In this document: one piece after another, positions 29,033 through 37,675 of the stretch
Layout of the letters: every line of letters begins with the position of its first letter
Position numbering within the stretch: position 1 is the stretch's first letter
Source of the DNA: PALSA-612 sp963711315
GTDB taxonomy: Bacteria > Actinomycetota > Thermoleophilia > Gaiellales > Gaiellaceae
Assembly (NCBI GenBank): GCA_963711315.1
Contig: CAVQDQ010000001.1
Span: 301,871 to 365,870, forward strand
Direction: 5' to 3'
DNA length: 64,000 nt
The notes under the pieces: model-generated
Seen by the model: the letters and a program-made list of their open reading frames with translations, nothing else
What the model was told of the DNA's origin: nothing
Database searches by the model: none
Made by a program: the position numbers and the translations under genes

Positions 29033-31849
29033 ATGACTGAAGTCGACGGCCTCAACGCCGGTTACGCGACGTCGCTGCTCCACGACTACCTCGAGAACCC
29101 CGAAGCCGTCCCCGAAGAGTGGCGGGAGGTGCTGGCAGAGCGTGTTGCTGCCGAGCTCGCTCCGGCGCAGCCCACTCTCGCGGCGCCGGTTGCGACCGCT
29201 CCGGCGCCGAGCCCTGCCCCGGCGCCGTCGGAGCCGACACCAGCCGCCGCACCGCCTGCCGCCGCACCCACGCCGGACCTGCTCGCCGCCGTGGCAGCGG
29301 CGATGTCTCTGGTCGACGCGTACCGCTCTCACGGTCACCTCGCCGCACGGCTCGACCCGCTCGGCTCGGAGCCGATCGGCGACCCCGAGCTCGACCCCGA
29401 CCGCGTAGCCACGCGCCTGCCGCCCGAGCTCCAGCGCCAGATCCCGGCCGAGCTGCTCGGCCTACACGTCCCCGCCGAGACGCTCGCCGAGGCGCTGCCG
29501 CTGCTCGAGGAGACGTACTGCGGCACGATTGCCTACGAGCTCGAGCACATCTCCGACCACGAGGAGCGGAGATGGCTGCGCTGGGCGATCGAGTCGGGCC
29601 AGTTCCGCCAGCCGCTTTCCACGGAGGAGAAACGGTGGCTCCTCGAGCGGCTGTCGACCGTCGAAGCGTTCGAGGAGTACTTGCGCCGGTCGTTCCTGGG
29701 CCAAAAGCAGTTCTCGATCGAAGGGCTGGACGTGCTCGTGCCGATGCTCGACGAGTCCATCGAGCTTGGGGCGCGCCAGGGCGCCCATGAGGTCGTCATG
29801 GGCATGGCGCACCGCGGGCGCCTCAGCGTGCTTGCCCACACGCTGGGCCAGCCGTACGAGGCGATCCTCCGCGAGTTCGAAGGAGAGCGCGCGCCGGACG
29901 CGGTCGTCGGCAGTCCCGAGGGCGGCACGGGTGACGTGAAGTACCACCTCGGGGCGGAGGGAGTTCGCGCGACCGAGGCGGGCCAGATCGCCATCACCCT
30001 CGTCTCCAACCCGAGCCACCTGGAAGCCGTCGACTCTGTCGTCGAGGGCTGGGCTCGCGCGAAGCAGACCGACCGCTCCGCGGCCACGGGCCGCCACAGC
30101 CCGTCCGTTTCGCTACCGATCCTCATTCACGGTGATGCATCGTTTGCCGGCCAGGGCGTCGTGGCCGAGACGTTCAACCTCGAGGGGCTTCCCGGCTACT
30201 CGACCGGCGGCACGCTGCACCTGATCGGCAACAACCAGGTGGGCTTCACGACCGACCCGAACGAAGGCCGTTCGACCCGCTACTCCAGTGACCTGGCGAA
30301 GGGCTTCGACGCACCGATCGTCCACGTGAATGCCGACGATGCGGAGGCCTCCATCTCGGCCGTGCGCCTCGCCCTCGCCTTCAGGGAGCGCTTCGGCCAT
30401 GATGTCGTCGTCGATTTAGTTGGCTACCGCCGGTTCGGCCACAACGAACAGGACGAACCGGCGTACACGCAGCCGCTGATGGCCCAGGCGATCGCTCATC
30501 ACCCGACCGTCCGCACCCAGCTCGCCGATCGGCTCGTGGCAGAGGGAGCGGTGACGGCCGAGGACGCCCAGCGCATGGTGGCCGAGACGCACGAAGCGAT
30601 GCGGGCGGCCCACGATCGCCTGCGCGCGGCGATCGCCGAGCCGCACAGGGAGGAGTCGCGGACGCCGCCGGCAGGGTCCACGGATGTAGTCACGGCCGTT
30701 ACCGCCGACCGGCTACGAGGTCTCGACCGCGAGCTCGTCTCCGTGCCCGACCGCTTCACCATCCACCCCAAGCTCGTGCGCCAGCTCGAGCGACGCCACG
30801 ATGCGCTGGAGCAGGGCGGAATCGACTGGGGCCACGCGGAGGCGCTCGCGCTGGGCTCGTTACTCGTCGAGGGCATCCCCGTCCGGCTGACCGGCCAGGA
30901 CACCGAGCGCGGAACGTTCTCCCACCGCCACCTTGTCCTCCACGACGCGGTCAACGGCGAGCGCTATGCGCCGATCCAGCACCTCGCCGACGCCGAGGCC
31001 TCTATCGAGCTCCACAACTCGCCGCTCTCCGAGTACGGCGCTCTCGGCTTCGACTACGGCTACTCCGTGGCGGCGCCGGAGACGCTCGTGCTCTGGGAGG
31101 CGCAGTTCGGCGACTTCGTGAACGGCGCGCAGGTCATCATCGACCAGTTCCTCGTCTCCGGCCTCTCCAAGTGGAGACAGACGTCGCGGCTGACCCTGCT
31201 GCTGCCGCACGGCTACGAGGGCAACGGGCCCGAGCACTCGAGCGCGCGTCTCGAGCGCTTCCTCCAGTCGGCGGCGCAGGAGAACATCCGCATCGCCAAC
31301 CCGTCGACCGCCGCACAGTACTTCCACCTGCTGCGGCGTCAGGCGCTCGACGCGCGCCCGCGCCCGCTCGTCACCATGACGCCGAAGGGGCTGCTGCGGC
31401 TCGCCGAGTCCTCGGCCACGCTCGAGGAGCTCGCGACCGGCGCCTTCCGGCCCGTGCTCGACGATCCCGCCGCCGACCACGCTCGCACGCGGACGATCGT
31501 CTTCTGCTCGGGGAAGATCTACTACGACATCACCGGCTACGCCGCCCGCGCGGAGCGGGACACCGTCGCCGTCGTCCGCATCGACCAGCTCTACCCCTTC
31601 CCTGCGCGCGCCGTCGCCGAGCTGCTCGGCAAGTACTCCGCCGTGGAGGAGATCGTCTGGGCACAGGAGGAGCCACTCAACATGGGCGCCTACCGCTCGA
31701 TCCGCCACCGGCTGGAGGACCCGCTTCCCCACGGCGTGCCGCTGCGCTACGTCGGCCGTGGGTGGCGGGCTAGCCCGAGCGAGGGCTACCCGACGGCGCA
31801 CCTCGCCGAGCAGGAGCGGATCGTCCGCGAGGCGCTGGGCGTTACTTAG
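29033..31849 (+). CDS. sucA: 2-oxoglutarate dehydrogenase E1 component
   Basis: The 938-residue protein starts with the E1 docking segment (YATSLLHDYLENPEAVPEEW), then an Ala/Pro-rich linker, then the thiamine-diphosphate core: GMAHRGRLSVL, the NNQVGFTT loop, RRFGHNEQDEP, GFDYGYSVA and HGYEGNGPEHSSARLERF. It decarboxylates 2-oxoglutarate in the TCA cycle. Unlike mycobacterial Kgd there is no fused E2 acyltransferase domain; the length matches stand-alone E1. E2 and E3 are not in this window. Confidence 0.95.
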   Translation: MTEVDGLNAGYATSLLHDYLENPEAVPEEWREVLAERVAAELAPAQPTLAAPVATAPAPSPAPAPSEPTPAAAPPAAAPTPDLLAAVAAAMSLVDAYRSHGHLAARLDPLGSEPIGDPELDPDRVATRLPPELQRQIPAELLGLHVPAETLAEALPLLEETYCGTIAYELEHISDHEERRWLRWAIESGQFRQPLSTEEKRWLLERLSTVEAFEEYLRRSFLGQKQFSIEGLDVLVPMLDESIELGARQGAHEVVMGMAHRGRLSVLAHTLGQPYEAILREFEGERAPDAVVGSPEGGTGDVKYHLGAEGVRATEAGQIAITLVSNPSHLEAVDSVVEGWARAKQTDRSAATGRHSPSVSLPILIHGDASFAGQGVVAETFNLEGLPGYSTGGTLHLIGNNQVGFTTDPNEGRSTRYSSDLAKGFDAPIVHVNADDAEASISAVRLALAFRERFGHDVVVDLVGYRRFGHNEQDEPAYTQPLMAQAIAHHPTVRTQLADRLVAEGAVTAEDAQRMVAETHEAMRAAHDRLRAAIAEPHREESRTPPAGSTDVVTAVTADRLRGLDRELVSVPDRFTIHPKLVRQLERRHDALEQGGIDWGHAEALALGSLLVEGIPVRLTGQDTERGTFSHRHLVLHDAVNGERYAPIQHLADAEASIELHNSPLSEYGALGFDYGYSVAAPETLVLWEAQFGDFVNGAQVIIDQFLVSGLSKWRQTSRLTLLLPHGYEGNGPEHSSARLERFLQSAAQENIRIANPSTAAQYFHLLRRQALDARPRPLVTMTPKGLLRLAESSATLEELATGAFRPVLDDPAADHARTRTIVFCSGKIYYDITGYAARAERDTVAVVRIDQLYPFPARAVAELLGKYSAVEEIVWAQEEPLNMGAYRSIRHRLEDPLPHGVPLRYVGRGWRASPSEGYPTAHLAEQERIVREALGVT

Positions 31850-32006
31850 GGGGCTTGCGGTACTTGATCAGGGCTCCAGCGACGGCCGCCGCTTTCGGCC
31901 CGTGCTTGCGCGCCTGATTGAACACAGCGGCCCGCTGCGCCGGTGGGAGCCTCCGCCACAGCTTGTACGCTGCGAACGCCAACCCGATCGTGCTCTTCGG
32001 CGGCAT
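31842..32006 (-). CDS. Small basic protein (54 aa)
   Basis: ATG 32006 opens a 54-codon frame converging on sucA with an 8-base overlap. The product is helical and strongly basic (YKLWRRLPPAQRAAVFNQARKHGPK, split here by eye into two helices) with no membrane span. The compact composition and proper start argue for a real gene, but I recognise no family. A longer frame extends upstream, crossing another gene's start, and is unlikely. Confidence 0.5.
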   Translation of the reverse strand: MPPKSTIGLAFAAYKLWRRLPPAQRAAVFNQARKHGPKAAAVAGALIKYRKPPK

Positions 32007-32104
32007 GGGGTGAATCCTCGCAGAAACGACCGATGAAGGAATCTGCGTCGTCATCACAAATCCGTTACAATCGCCCGCGTTCTGACCCCGACTCGGAGGT
32101 AGCC

Positions 32105-32395
32105 ATGTCCGTTGACACGGCGTCGTTTTTCTCACAAGTGATCGATGACCACGTGGAACTGAAGCGCCGCAACTCGGCAATCGAAGGAGCTCTCCCGATC
32201 GACCGCTATCGCAACGGCGACCCCTTCGAGAATCACCCACTCTTCAAGACCGAGGAGCAGGCCCGCATCGAGGAGACGATGGGCGGCGAGGAGCCGGCTG
32301 TCGTCGCACACGTCCAGCCGTGGCCCGGCGAGGAGCGTATCGAGGAAGAGGACAGCCTCTGGGGGCGCACCCGCGACTTCGACTGGGGCGACTGA
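32105..32395 (+). CDS. Conserved-type acidic protein of unknown function (96 aa)
   Basis: ATG 32105 has a strong GGAGGT ribosome site 5 bases upstream. The product is acidic, with no membrane span, and ends in aromatic-acidic text (DSLWGRTRDFDWGD). A basic patch (VELKRRNSAIEG) lies near residue 20. It is flanked by unrelated genes on the opposite strand. I recognise no domain. Confidence 0.6.
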   Translation: MSVDTASFFSQVIDDHVELKRRNSAIEGALPIDRYRNGDPFENHPLFKTEEQARIEETMGGEEPAVVAHVQPWPGEERIEEEDSLWGRTRDFDWGD

Positions 32396-32401
32396 GCTTC
32401 C

Positions 32402-32938
32402 CTAGCAGCCCCGCGTCACGGTAGAGGACAGACCGAGCTTCACCCATTCGCCGGCGATCGCTGCCGGCACGCTCGTCCACGGATAGTCGACCCCCACGGC
32501 GTCCACGTCGGCGTCGAGGCAGCGGTCGAAGAGCATCCTCGCGCGCGTCACGTGGAAGCGCGACGTCACCAACAACACGCGCTGCCAGCCGCGCGAGCGG
32601 GCGAGCTGCGCCACCTTGCGGGCCTCGCCTCGCGTCGAGTCGGGGTCCGGCGTGAAGCAGGTGACGGTAAAGCCGTCCCCGCCTTCCCGGCACAGCCGGT
32701 TGGCCCTCGGTTGCTGCGGGTCGAAGCCATCAGAGATGACAAGCACCGGGGCAACACCGTCGCGGACGAGCTCGAGGCCGCGGTCGAGGCGCTCGTGCTT
32801 CGAGCCGGCGAGAACCACCACAGCATCCGCCTTGCCCACGTCGTCCTCGGTGGGGACGAACACGAGGCGCACCGTGGCCACGATCCAGGCCACGAGCACG
32901 ACTCCGACGAGTGCCAGGATGATCCGGCTCCAGCGCAT
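32402..32938 (-). CDS. YdcF family (DUF218) protein
   Basis: A 178-residue protein: one N-terminal membrane helix (about 5-25), then a Rossmann-like DUF218 domain with ADAVVVLAGSKHERLDRGLEL, LVISDG, DSTRGEARKVAQLARSRGW and LLVTSRFHVTRARMLF. Members such as SanA and YdcF are linked to envelope integrity and bind nucleotides in some cases, but the reaction is not settled. It is divergent from the sulfotransferase gene with a 24-base gap. Confidence 0.85.
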   Translation of the reverse strand: MRWSRIILALVGVVLVAWIVATVRLVFVPTEDDVGKADAVVVLAGSKHERLDRGLELVRDGVAPVLVISDGFDPQQPRANRLCREGGDGFTVTCFTPDPDSTRGEARKVAQLARSRGWQRVLLVTSRFHVTRARMLFDRCLDADVDAVGVDYPWTSVPAAIAGEWVKLGLSSTVTRGC

Positions 32939-32962
32939 AGGCGCGCATCGTAGAGTCGTGGC

Positions 32963-33757
32963 ATGAGTTCGCTGCCGCTCTACCTGCGCGCCATCAAGCG
33001 GTCAGCGCTGTCGGGGCGGCCGTCGCTGGGACCTCTCGACGACCGGGTCGTCTTCGTCTTCGGCAGCCCTCGCTCGGGCACGACGTTCCTGGCGGGCGCC
33101 ATCGGCTCACTGCCCGGCTACGCCGATCTGGGCGAGGTGAACCCGCTCAAGGCTGCGATTCCGAACGTCTCGGCGCACGAGATCCGGACGATCCTCGACC
33201 GTGTCCGTCGTTTGGGCCTCGTCGGCAGCCGTCGCGCTGTGGAGCAGACACCCGAGACTGCGTTCGTGCTGCCCGCCGTGGCGCAGGCGTTTCCGCGGGG
33301 GACGCTCGTCCACGCGCTGCGCGACGGGCGCGATGTCGTGTGCTCGCTGCTCGAGCGCGGCTGGCTGAGCGCCGGGCGGGCGGACGCAGACGACGCCGGC
33401 GCCGCCTTCGGCATCCATTCACGCTTCTGGGTGGAGCCGGGGAGGGAGGAGGAGTTTCGACAGTCCAGCGACGCACGCCGCTGCGCGTGGGCCTGGCGGC
33501 GCTACGTTTCAGCGGTGCGCGAGAGCAGCGTTCCCGTGACCGAGGTGCGCTACGAGCGGCTCGTCACCGATCCAGTCACCACCGCCGGGGAGCTGTCCCG
33601 GGCGCTCGGCGTTCCTGTGGAGGCCATGACGGCTGCGCTCGGCGCCGCGCACGCCTCCTCGGTCGGCCGCTGGCAGCGCGACCTGACGCCGGAGCAGCTC
33701 GCAGACGTCGACGCGGAAGCCGGCGGCCTCCTTACGACGCTTGGCTACCGCGACTAG
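32963..33757 (+). CDS. PAPS-dependent sulfotransferase family protein
   Basis: The 264-residue product has the 5'-phosphosulfate loop VFGSPRSGTTFLAGAI at about residues 32-47 and a 3'-phosphate-binding stretch with LVHALRDGRDVVCSLL around residue 115. These enzymes transfer sulfate from PAPS to carbohydrates, lipids or natural products. No PAPS-synthesis genes are nearby, so the acceptor is unknown. A few bacterial members use other nucleotides. Confidence 0.85.
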   Translation: MSSLPLYLRAIKRSALSGRPSLGPLDDRVVFVFGSPRSGTTFLAGAIGSLPGYADLGEVNPLKAAIPNVSAHEIRTILDRVRRLGLVGSRRAVEQTPETAFVLPAVAQAFPRGTLVHALRDGRDVVCSLLERGWLSAGRADADDAGAAFGIHSRFWVEPGREEEFRQSSDARRCAWAWRRYVSAVRESSVPVTEVRYERLVTDPVTTAGELSRALGVPVEAMTAALGAAHASSVGRWQRDLTPEQLADVDAEAGGLLTTLGYRD

Positions 33758-33836
33758 CGGCAGCCTCCCAGACAGAATCGGCACAAACCTGGCACAGACA
33801 CGTAACTCGTGCCTGGCACCAGAACGGAATTGCAAC

Positions 33837-33857
33837 GCGACGAGCGAGGCTCGTCGC
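33837..33857. terminator. GC hairpin downstream of sulfotransferase gene
   Basis: A perfect 8-bp stem (GCGACGAG / CTCGTCGC) with a 5-base loop lies 80 bases after the sulfotransferase stop and just before the DUF2237 gene. No T-tract follows, so it is either a weak terminator or a chance structure. The surrounding 120-base gap also holds a repeated GGCACA / GTGCC text but no gene. Confidence 0.3.
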
Positions 33858-33877
33858 GGAAGTGGCAGAGTTGGGCC

Positions 33878-34261
33878 ATGAGTCGCGAGCCCGACACCAA
33901 CGTCGTCGGCGGCGTGCTGCTTACCTGCTCGGTCGAACCGCTGACGGGTTTCTACCGCGACGGCTGCTGCGGCACCGGGCCGGAGGACGAGGGCAGCCAC
34001 ACCGTGTGCTGCGTGGCAACGGCCGAGTTCCTCGACTTCAGCCGCCGCGCGGGCAACGACCTCTCGACGCCCCGGCCGGAGTGGGGGTTCCCGGGCGTCA
34101 GCCCCGGTGATCGCTGGTGCGTCTGCGCGGAGCGCTGGCTCGAGGCTCACCGCGCAGGATGTGCGCCGCCGGTCGTGCTCGGCGCGACGCACGCGCGGGC
34201 GCTGGACATCGTGCCGATCGACCTACTCACCGCGCACGCGGTCGAGGCGGCGCGCTCGTAG
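33878..34261 (+). CDS. DUF2237 family protein
   Basis: ATG 33878 gives 127 residues that match the whole DUF2237 family: NVVGGVLLTCSVEPLTGFYR, GCCGTGPEDEGSHTVCCV, GNDLSTPRPEWGFPG and GDRWCVCAERW. The conserved cysteines suggest metal or redox chemistry, but the function of this widespread family is not known. Upstream in-frame codons lie in repeat-like intergenic sequence and were not used. Confidence 0.88.
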   Translation: MSREPDTNVVGGVLLTCSVEPLTGFYRDGCCGTGPEDEGSHTVCCVATAEFLDFSRRAGNDLSTPRPEWGFPGVSPGDRWCVCAERWLEAHRAGCAPPVVLGATHARALDIVPIDLLTAHAVEAARS

Positions 34262-34264
34262 AAG

Positions 34265-35167
34265 CTAGGGACACTCCTCGACGGTCCCCTTCGGGTACCC
34301 GAACGTGTTCTTCGGCCGAAGGACGTTGTTCCGGAACGACGCGTACAGGTGCAGCGGGAAGTGCTTGCCGAGGATCACGGAGAACGCGTCCCGCCGGCGA
34401 AGCAGCTCGAGCCGTGAGTTGACCCAGGCCTTGAGCTCGGCGTTCCCCTGCTTGATCCCTATCCCGTACGGCGACGGGAGGAACGTGTCCTTGAGGATCA
34501 CTGCGTTGCGGTCCCGGCTCGCGATGTCGACCAGCGCCGGGTCATCCCACATGAGCGTGTCCGCCTTCTTGGTTCGCCACTGCTGGACGGCGTCCGTGAA
34601 CTTCGGCGTAGTGACGCGCGTCGCAGTCGGGAAGCACTTCTCGAGCCAGCGGTCGTAGATCGACCCGCTCGTCGTGGCCACCCGCTTACCGTTGATGTCC
34701 GCGAGCGACCGCACGGCGGAGCCGCGGGAGACGAGCAGCCGCCCTGTCGCCTTGTAGTACGCCCGCGAGAAGTCGATGCGCGTGTCACGGTCGGGCGTAT
34801 AGCTGAACGTCGCGATCACGAGGTCGGCGCTCCCGGAGGTGAGTGCCGCCTCGCGCTCCGGGGTTGTTACGCACGTGAAGTTGACGGCGCTCTTCTTCCC
34901 GAACGCGAGCAGCGCGAGTTGCCGCGCGATGTCGACGTCGACGCCGACGTTCCGCCCCTTGACCATCGACCCGAACGGCGGTGAGTCGCACTTGACGGCC
35001 ACGTTGAAGCGGCCCCGGGCCTTGATGTCAGCGGGCAGCGGCGGCAGCGTCGCCGAGCCGGCCTCGGGCTGCGACGAGGACGACGGGGTGATGGCGGCCG
35101 CAGCACCCCAGGCCGCGAGGCACGCGGCAAGTATCGACCCGACGGCGAGAGGGACAAGGCGCCTCAT
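34265..35167 (-). CDS. Extracellular solute-binding protein, family 3 (amino-acid type)
   Basis: About 300 residues from ATG 35167 (a TTG six bases upstream is possible). A signal peptide (residues 1-26) is followed by a Ser-rich linker and a periplasmic-binding fold with FNVAVKCDSPPFG, VDVDIARQLAL, DLVIATFSYTPDRDTRIDFS and DINGKRVATTSGS. There is no lipobox cysteine, so it is secreted or tethered by the uncleaved helix. Permease and ATPase partners are not adjacent, making it an orphan receptor for a polar amino acid. Confidence 0.85.
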   Translation of the reverse strand: MRRLVPLAVGSILAACLAAWGAAAAITPSSSSQPEAGSATLPPLPADIKARGRFNVAVKCDSPPFGSMVKGRNVGVDVDIARQLALLAFGKKSAVNFTCVTTPEREAALTSGSADLVIATFSYTPDRDTRIDFSRAYYKATGRLLVSRGSAVRSLADINGKRVATTSGSIYDRWLEKCFPTATRVTTPKFTDAVQQWRTKKADTLMWDDPALVDIASRDRNAVILKDTFLPSPYGIGIKQGNAELKAWVNSRLELLRRRDAFSVILGKHFPLHLYASFRNNVLRPKNTFGYPKGTVEECP

Positions 35168-35227
35168 TCCCAAGGGAGCAAACAGTACCCCTCAGGGCCG
35201 GGTCCTGCATCGGGGACCGCAAGCGGT

Positions 35228-35335
35228 CTAGTACGTCTTCGCGGACTTCGCCGCGCGCTTCTCGGCCCGCTTCTCCTTGAGCGTCTTCTGAGCCTTCTTC
35301 TTCTGGAGCTTCTTCTGCTTGTCGGCGCCCTTCAC
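35228..35335 (-). CDS. 35-residue lysine-rich small protein
   Basis: A very short frame (GTG 35335 to TAG 35228) with an excellent GGAGGTGTC ribosome site directly upstream. The product is almost entirely K, A, Q, R and E (KQKKLQKKKAQKTLKEK and similar), predicted as one long charged helix. The strong initiation signal argues for translation. It could bind nucleic acid or ribosomes, but composition alone is weak evidence. Confidence 0.5.
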   Translation of the reverse strand: MKGADKQKKLQKKKAQKTLKEKRAEKRAAKSAKTY

Positions 35336-35386
35336 GACACCTCCTAGCCTCGTCGGTCGATCACCGAGCATACGCGCTGCCCCGGT

Positions 35387-35893
35387 CTACGTGAAGATGA
35401 TCTGGCCGCCGGCGGCCTTCTCGTAGAACTCGCCTACGGAGATGATGTCCTCGACCTGCGGGACGAAGTCCTCCATGGTCAGGCCGAACATGTCGACGGT
35501 CGCCTTGCACGCGTAGAGGCGCACGCCCGAGTCGCCCACGAGCTCGATGAACTCGGGGATCGGCGGGATGTCGATCTTCTCCATCTGCCGCCTCATCATC
35601 TTCGTGGCGAGCGCGGAGAAGCCGGGAACGGCGCCGATCAACGTCGGCAGGTGCATGCCGGGGTTGCCGACCGTCGCCACTTTGATCTTCTCGAAGCGGT
35701 CCTTGCGGATCGCGTCGAGCCCGAAGAACGTGAAGAAGAGGTCGGCCTCTATGCCCTCCATGCGGGCGCCGTTGGCCATGATCAGGCCGGGGTAGATGCC
35801 TTCGAGCGAGCCCTTGGAAATGACGATCGCGACCTTCTCGATCGTCTTCGGCTCGAACTCAGCGAGGTCAGGTTGTTCGAGTGTCAGCGTCAT
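35387..35893 (-). CDS. DsrE/DsrF/DrsH-like family protein
   Basis: A 168-residue protein of the DsrE-like 'peroxiredoxin family' type: KVAIVISKGSLEGIYPGLIMANGA, LFFTFFGLDAI and a C-terminal half with VRLYACKATVDMFGL, where the Cys is the likely sulfur-carrying residue. Such proteins pass persulfide sulfur and cluster with rhodanese, TusA, DsrC and sulfide:quinone reductase. Here it is the last of three minus-strand genes with the TusE-like and SQR-like genes, which supports a sulfur role. Confidence 0.85.
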   Translation of the reverse strand: MTLTLEQPDLAEFEPKTIEKVAIVISKGSLEGIYPGLIMANGARMEGIEADLFFTFFGLDAIRKDRFEKIKVATVGNPGMHLPTLIGAVPGFSALATKMMRRQMEKIDIPPIPEFIELVGDSGVRLYACKATVDMFGLTMEDFVPQVEDIISVGEFYEKAAGGQIIFT

Positions 35894-35905
35894 TTTCGGA
35901 TCCTC

Positions 35906-36223
35906 CTAGATGCAGCCCTTGGGCTTGGGAATGCCGCCGATCTTGGCGGCGAGCTTCGCGGGGCCCTTGGGAAAGAGCTGGTAGAGCTCTTTCACAGGGA
36001 CGCCCGACTCCTTGCCGAGCGACCGGATCGACGGCGCCGTGCCCGTCTCCAGGAACCGCTCTCGCATGAACCTCACGACGAGCCAGTGGCGGTCGGTCAG
36101 CTCGGGGATCCCGTTCTGTTCGGCAATCTCCTCGGCCAGCTCCTCGCTCCACTGCTCGGGGTTCGTGAGAAAGCCTTCGGCGTCGACGTCGACGCTCGTG
36201 TTGGCGATCAGTGTCATCGTCAT
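35906..36223 (-). CDS. TusE/DsrC/DsvC family sulfur-relay protein
   Basis: A 105-residue protein with DAEGFLTNPEQWSEELAEEIA and the C-terminal arm ending PKPKGCI. The penultimate cysteine is conserved; the second cysteine of true DsrC, about ten residues upstream, is replaced by alanine in KLAAKIGG. It therefore resembles TusE-type single-Cys carriers rather than the DsrC of dissimilatory sulfite reductase. It lies between the DsrE-like and SQR-like genes (12-base gaps), consistent with one operon. Confidence 0.88.
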   Translation of the reverse strand: MTMTLIANTSVDVDAEGFLTNPEQWSEELAEEIAEQNGIPELTDRHWLVVRFMRERFLETGTAPSIRSLGKESGVPVKELYQLFPKGPAKLAAKIGGIPKPKGCI

Positions 36224-36235
36224 CTCGATCTCCTT

Positions 36236-37483
36236 TCAGGCGTGAGCGGGAATCCGCTTCCCGCGCGTAGGCATCGTCGGCCCGATGCCCGGGATGTCGC
36301 GGCCCGGCAGCAGCGCGTGCCAGTAGACCCACTGGAACGCGAGCTTCCCCCAGTGGTTGACGCGCGACTCGCGCAGGAGCGGCAGGCCGAGGGCCGACGG
36401 GAAATGGCCGGGCACCGGCTCGACCTCGTAGTTGAAGTCGATGAGCAGGGCCTTGTCGAAGCCGGTCTCGATGAAGCAGTTCGCGTGGCCGTCGTAGCCC
36501 GCCAGGAGCTCCTCGCCTTCGAAGTACTGCGCGATGTTCTTGGCGAGCACTTCCGCCTCGAAGTGGGTCACGGAGCCGGCCTTCGACGTAGGTAGATCGG
36601 TCGCGTCGCCGAGCGCGAAGATGTTCGGCTTGGCCTCCGTCTGGAGTGTCGAGGTGTCCGTCGGCACGAAGCCAAGCGCGTCCCCGAGGCCCGGTGAGCG
36701 CTCGACGTAGGCTGCGCCTCCGTGTAGCGGCACTGTGACGAGCAGGTCGAAGTCGAGCTCGCGGCCGTCGTACGACGTGAGCTTCCCGCCGATCCCGTCC
36801 ACCTCGCCGGCGTTGAACTCGGTGACGAGCTCGATCTCCTTGTCGGTGAGCAGGCCGGACAGGTGGTCGGCGCACGTCTTCTTCGTGAAGGCGCTGTCGA
36901 GAGGCGTCACGTACACGATCTCCGTGCGGTTGCGCACGCCACGCTCGTGGAGGAACCAGTCTGCGAGGAAGGCAAACTCGAGCGGCGCGACCGGGCACTT
37001 GATCGGCATGTCCACGAGGTTCACGAGCAGACGGCCACCGTCGAAGCGCTCGAGGGAGCCGCGAAGTGCGTCCGCGCTCTCCGGCTCGTAGAACGTGAAC
37101 ACGTTCTCGTTCCAGCCGGCGGCAGTCAGGCCCTCGGTCTCGTCGGGCTGGAGACGGGCGCCGCTGGCCACCACGAGCACGTCGTACGGCAGAGCGGTGC
37201 CGTCGTCGAGCGTGATCTCGTCGCGGTCGATCGACACCGAGTCGACCTCGCGCTCGTGGAACACCACACCGTCGCGCAGCTGACGCCGGCGCGGCCGCAC
37301 GATCTCGTCGAGCTGCGCCATGCCGAACGGGACGAAGAGCAAACCCGGTTGGTACAGGTGGCGGTCGTCGCGGTCGACGACGTGGATCTCCGCCTCGTCC
37401 AGGTCGAAACGACGCCGGAGCCGATTGGCGGTCATCGTGCCGCCGGTACCGCCGCCGAGAATCACGATCTGCTTTCTCGCCAT
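36236..37483 (-). CDS. Sulfide:quinone oxidoreductase-like FAD flavoprotein
   Basis: ATG 37483 has an AGGAGGTATCC ribosome site and gives 415 residues. The N-terminal dinucleotide loop is QIVILGGGTGGTMTANRLRR, followed by the DRDDRHLYQPGLLFVPFG segment typical of SQR-like enzymes and a C-terminal FALGDATDLPTSKAGSVTHFEAEV. Cysteines at MPIKCPVAPLEF and KKTCADHL could form the catalytic pair. SQR oxidises sulfide to sulfane sulfur and reduces quinone at the membrane; downstream TusE- and DsrE-like carriers could accept the product. A generic NDH-2-like role is the alternative. Confidence 0.82.
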   Translation of the reverse strand: MARKQIVILGGGTGGTMTANRLRRRFDLDEAEIHVVDRDDRHLYQPGLLFVPFGMAQLDEIVRPRRRQLRDGVVFHEREVDSVSIDRDEITLDDGTALPYDVLVVASGARLQPDETEGLTAAGWNENVFTFYEPESADALRGSLERFDGGRLLVNLVDMPIKCPVAPLEFAFLADWFLHERGVRNRTEIVYVTPLDSAFTKKTCADHLSGLLTDKEIELVTEFNAGEVDGIGGKLTSYDGRELDFDLLVTVPLHGGAAYVERSPGLGDALGFVPTDTSTLQTEAKPNIFALGDATDLPTSKAGSVTHFEAEVLAKNIAQYFEGEELLAGYDGHANCFIETGFDKALLIDFNYEVEPVPGHFPSALGLPLLRESRVNHWGKLAFQWVYWHALLPGRDIPGIGPTMPTRGKRIPAHA

Positions 37484-37558
37484 TCGGATACCTCCTGTTT
37501 CCCGCACAGCTTCGTGTTTGCGGCGGCTCGGGCTCATCGGGGGCTGCCCCGAACCTCG

Positions 37559-37594
37559 CTGCGGACAATTACGCGCTTGAGTAGTTGTCCGCAG
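37559..37594. promoter_or_regulatory. Perfect inverted repeat in the SQR-arsR intergenic region
   Basis: Perfect 10-bp arms CTGCGGACAA / TTGTCCGCAG are separated by 16 bases, in the 192-base gap between the divergent SQR-like and arsR genes. Position and symmetry fit an operator for the ArsR-family protein that could control both directions. A transcript hairpin is also possible. No other gene-like signal is seen in this gap. Confidence 0.5.
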
Positions 37595-37675
37595 GCGAGA
37601 TCAGCGGCCCTGCGGATGGCGCGCTCGGCGCCGCGCGGGACGATGCTGGTCAGAGAAGGCATGAGGAACCGCGTG

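Noticed and set aside
29033..31849. Mycobacterial-type Kgd with fused E2 domain
   Set aside because: The N terminus is an E1 docking segment plus Ala/Pro linker, and the length fits a stand-alone E1.
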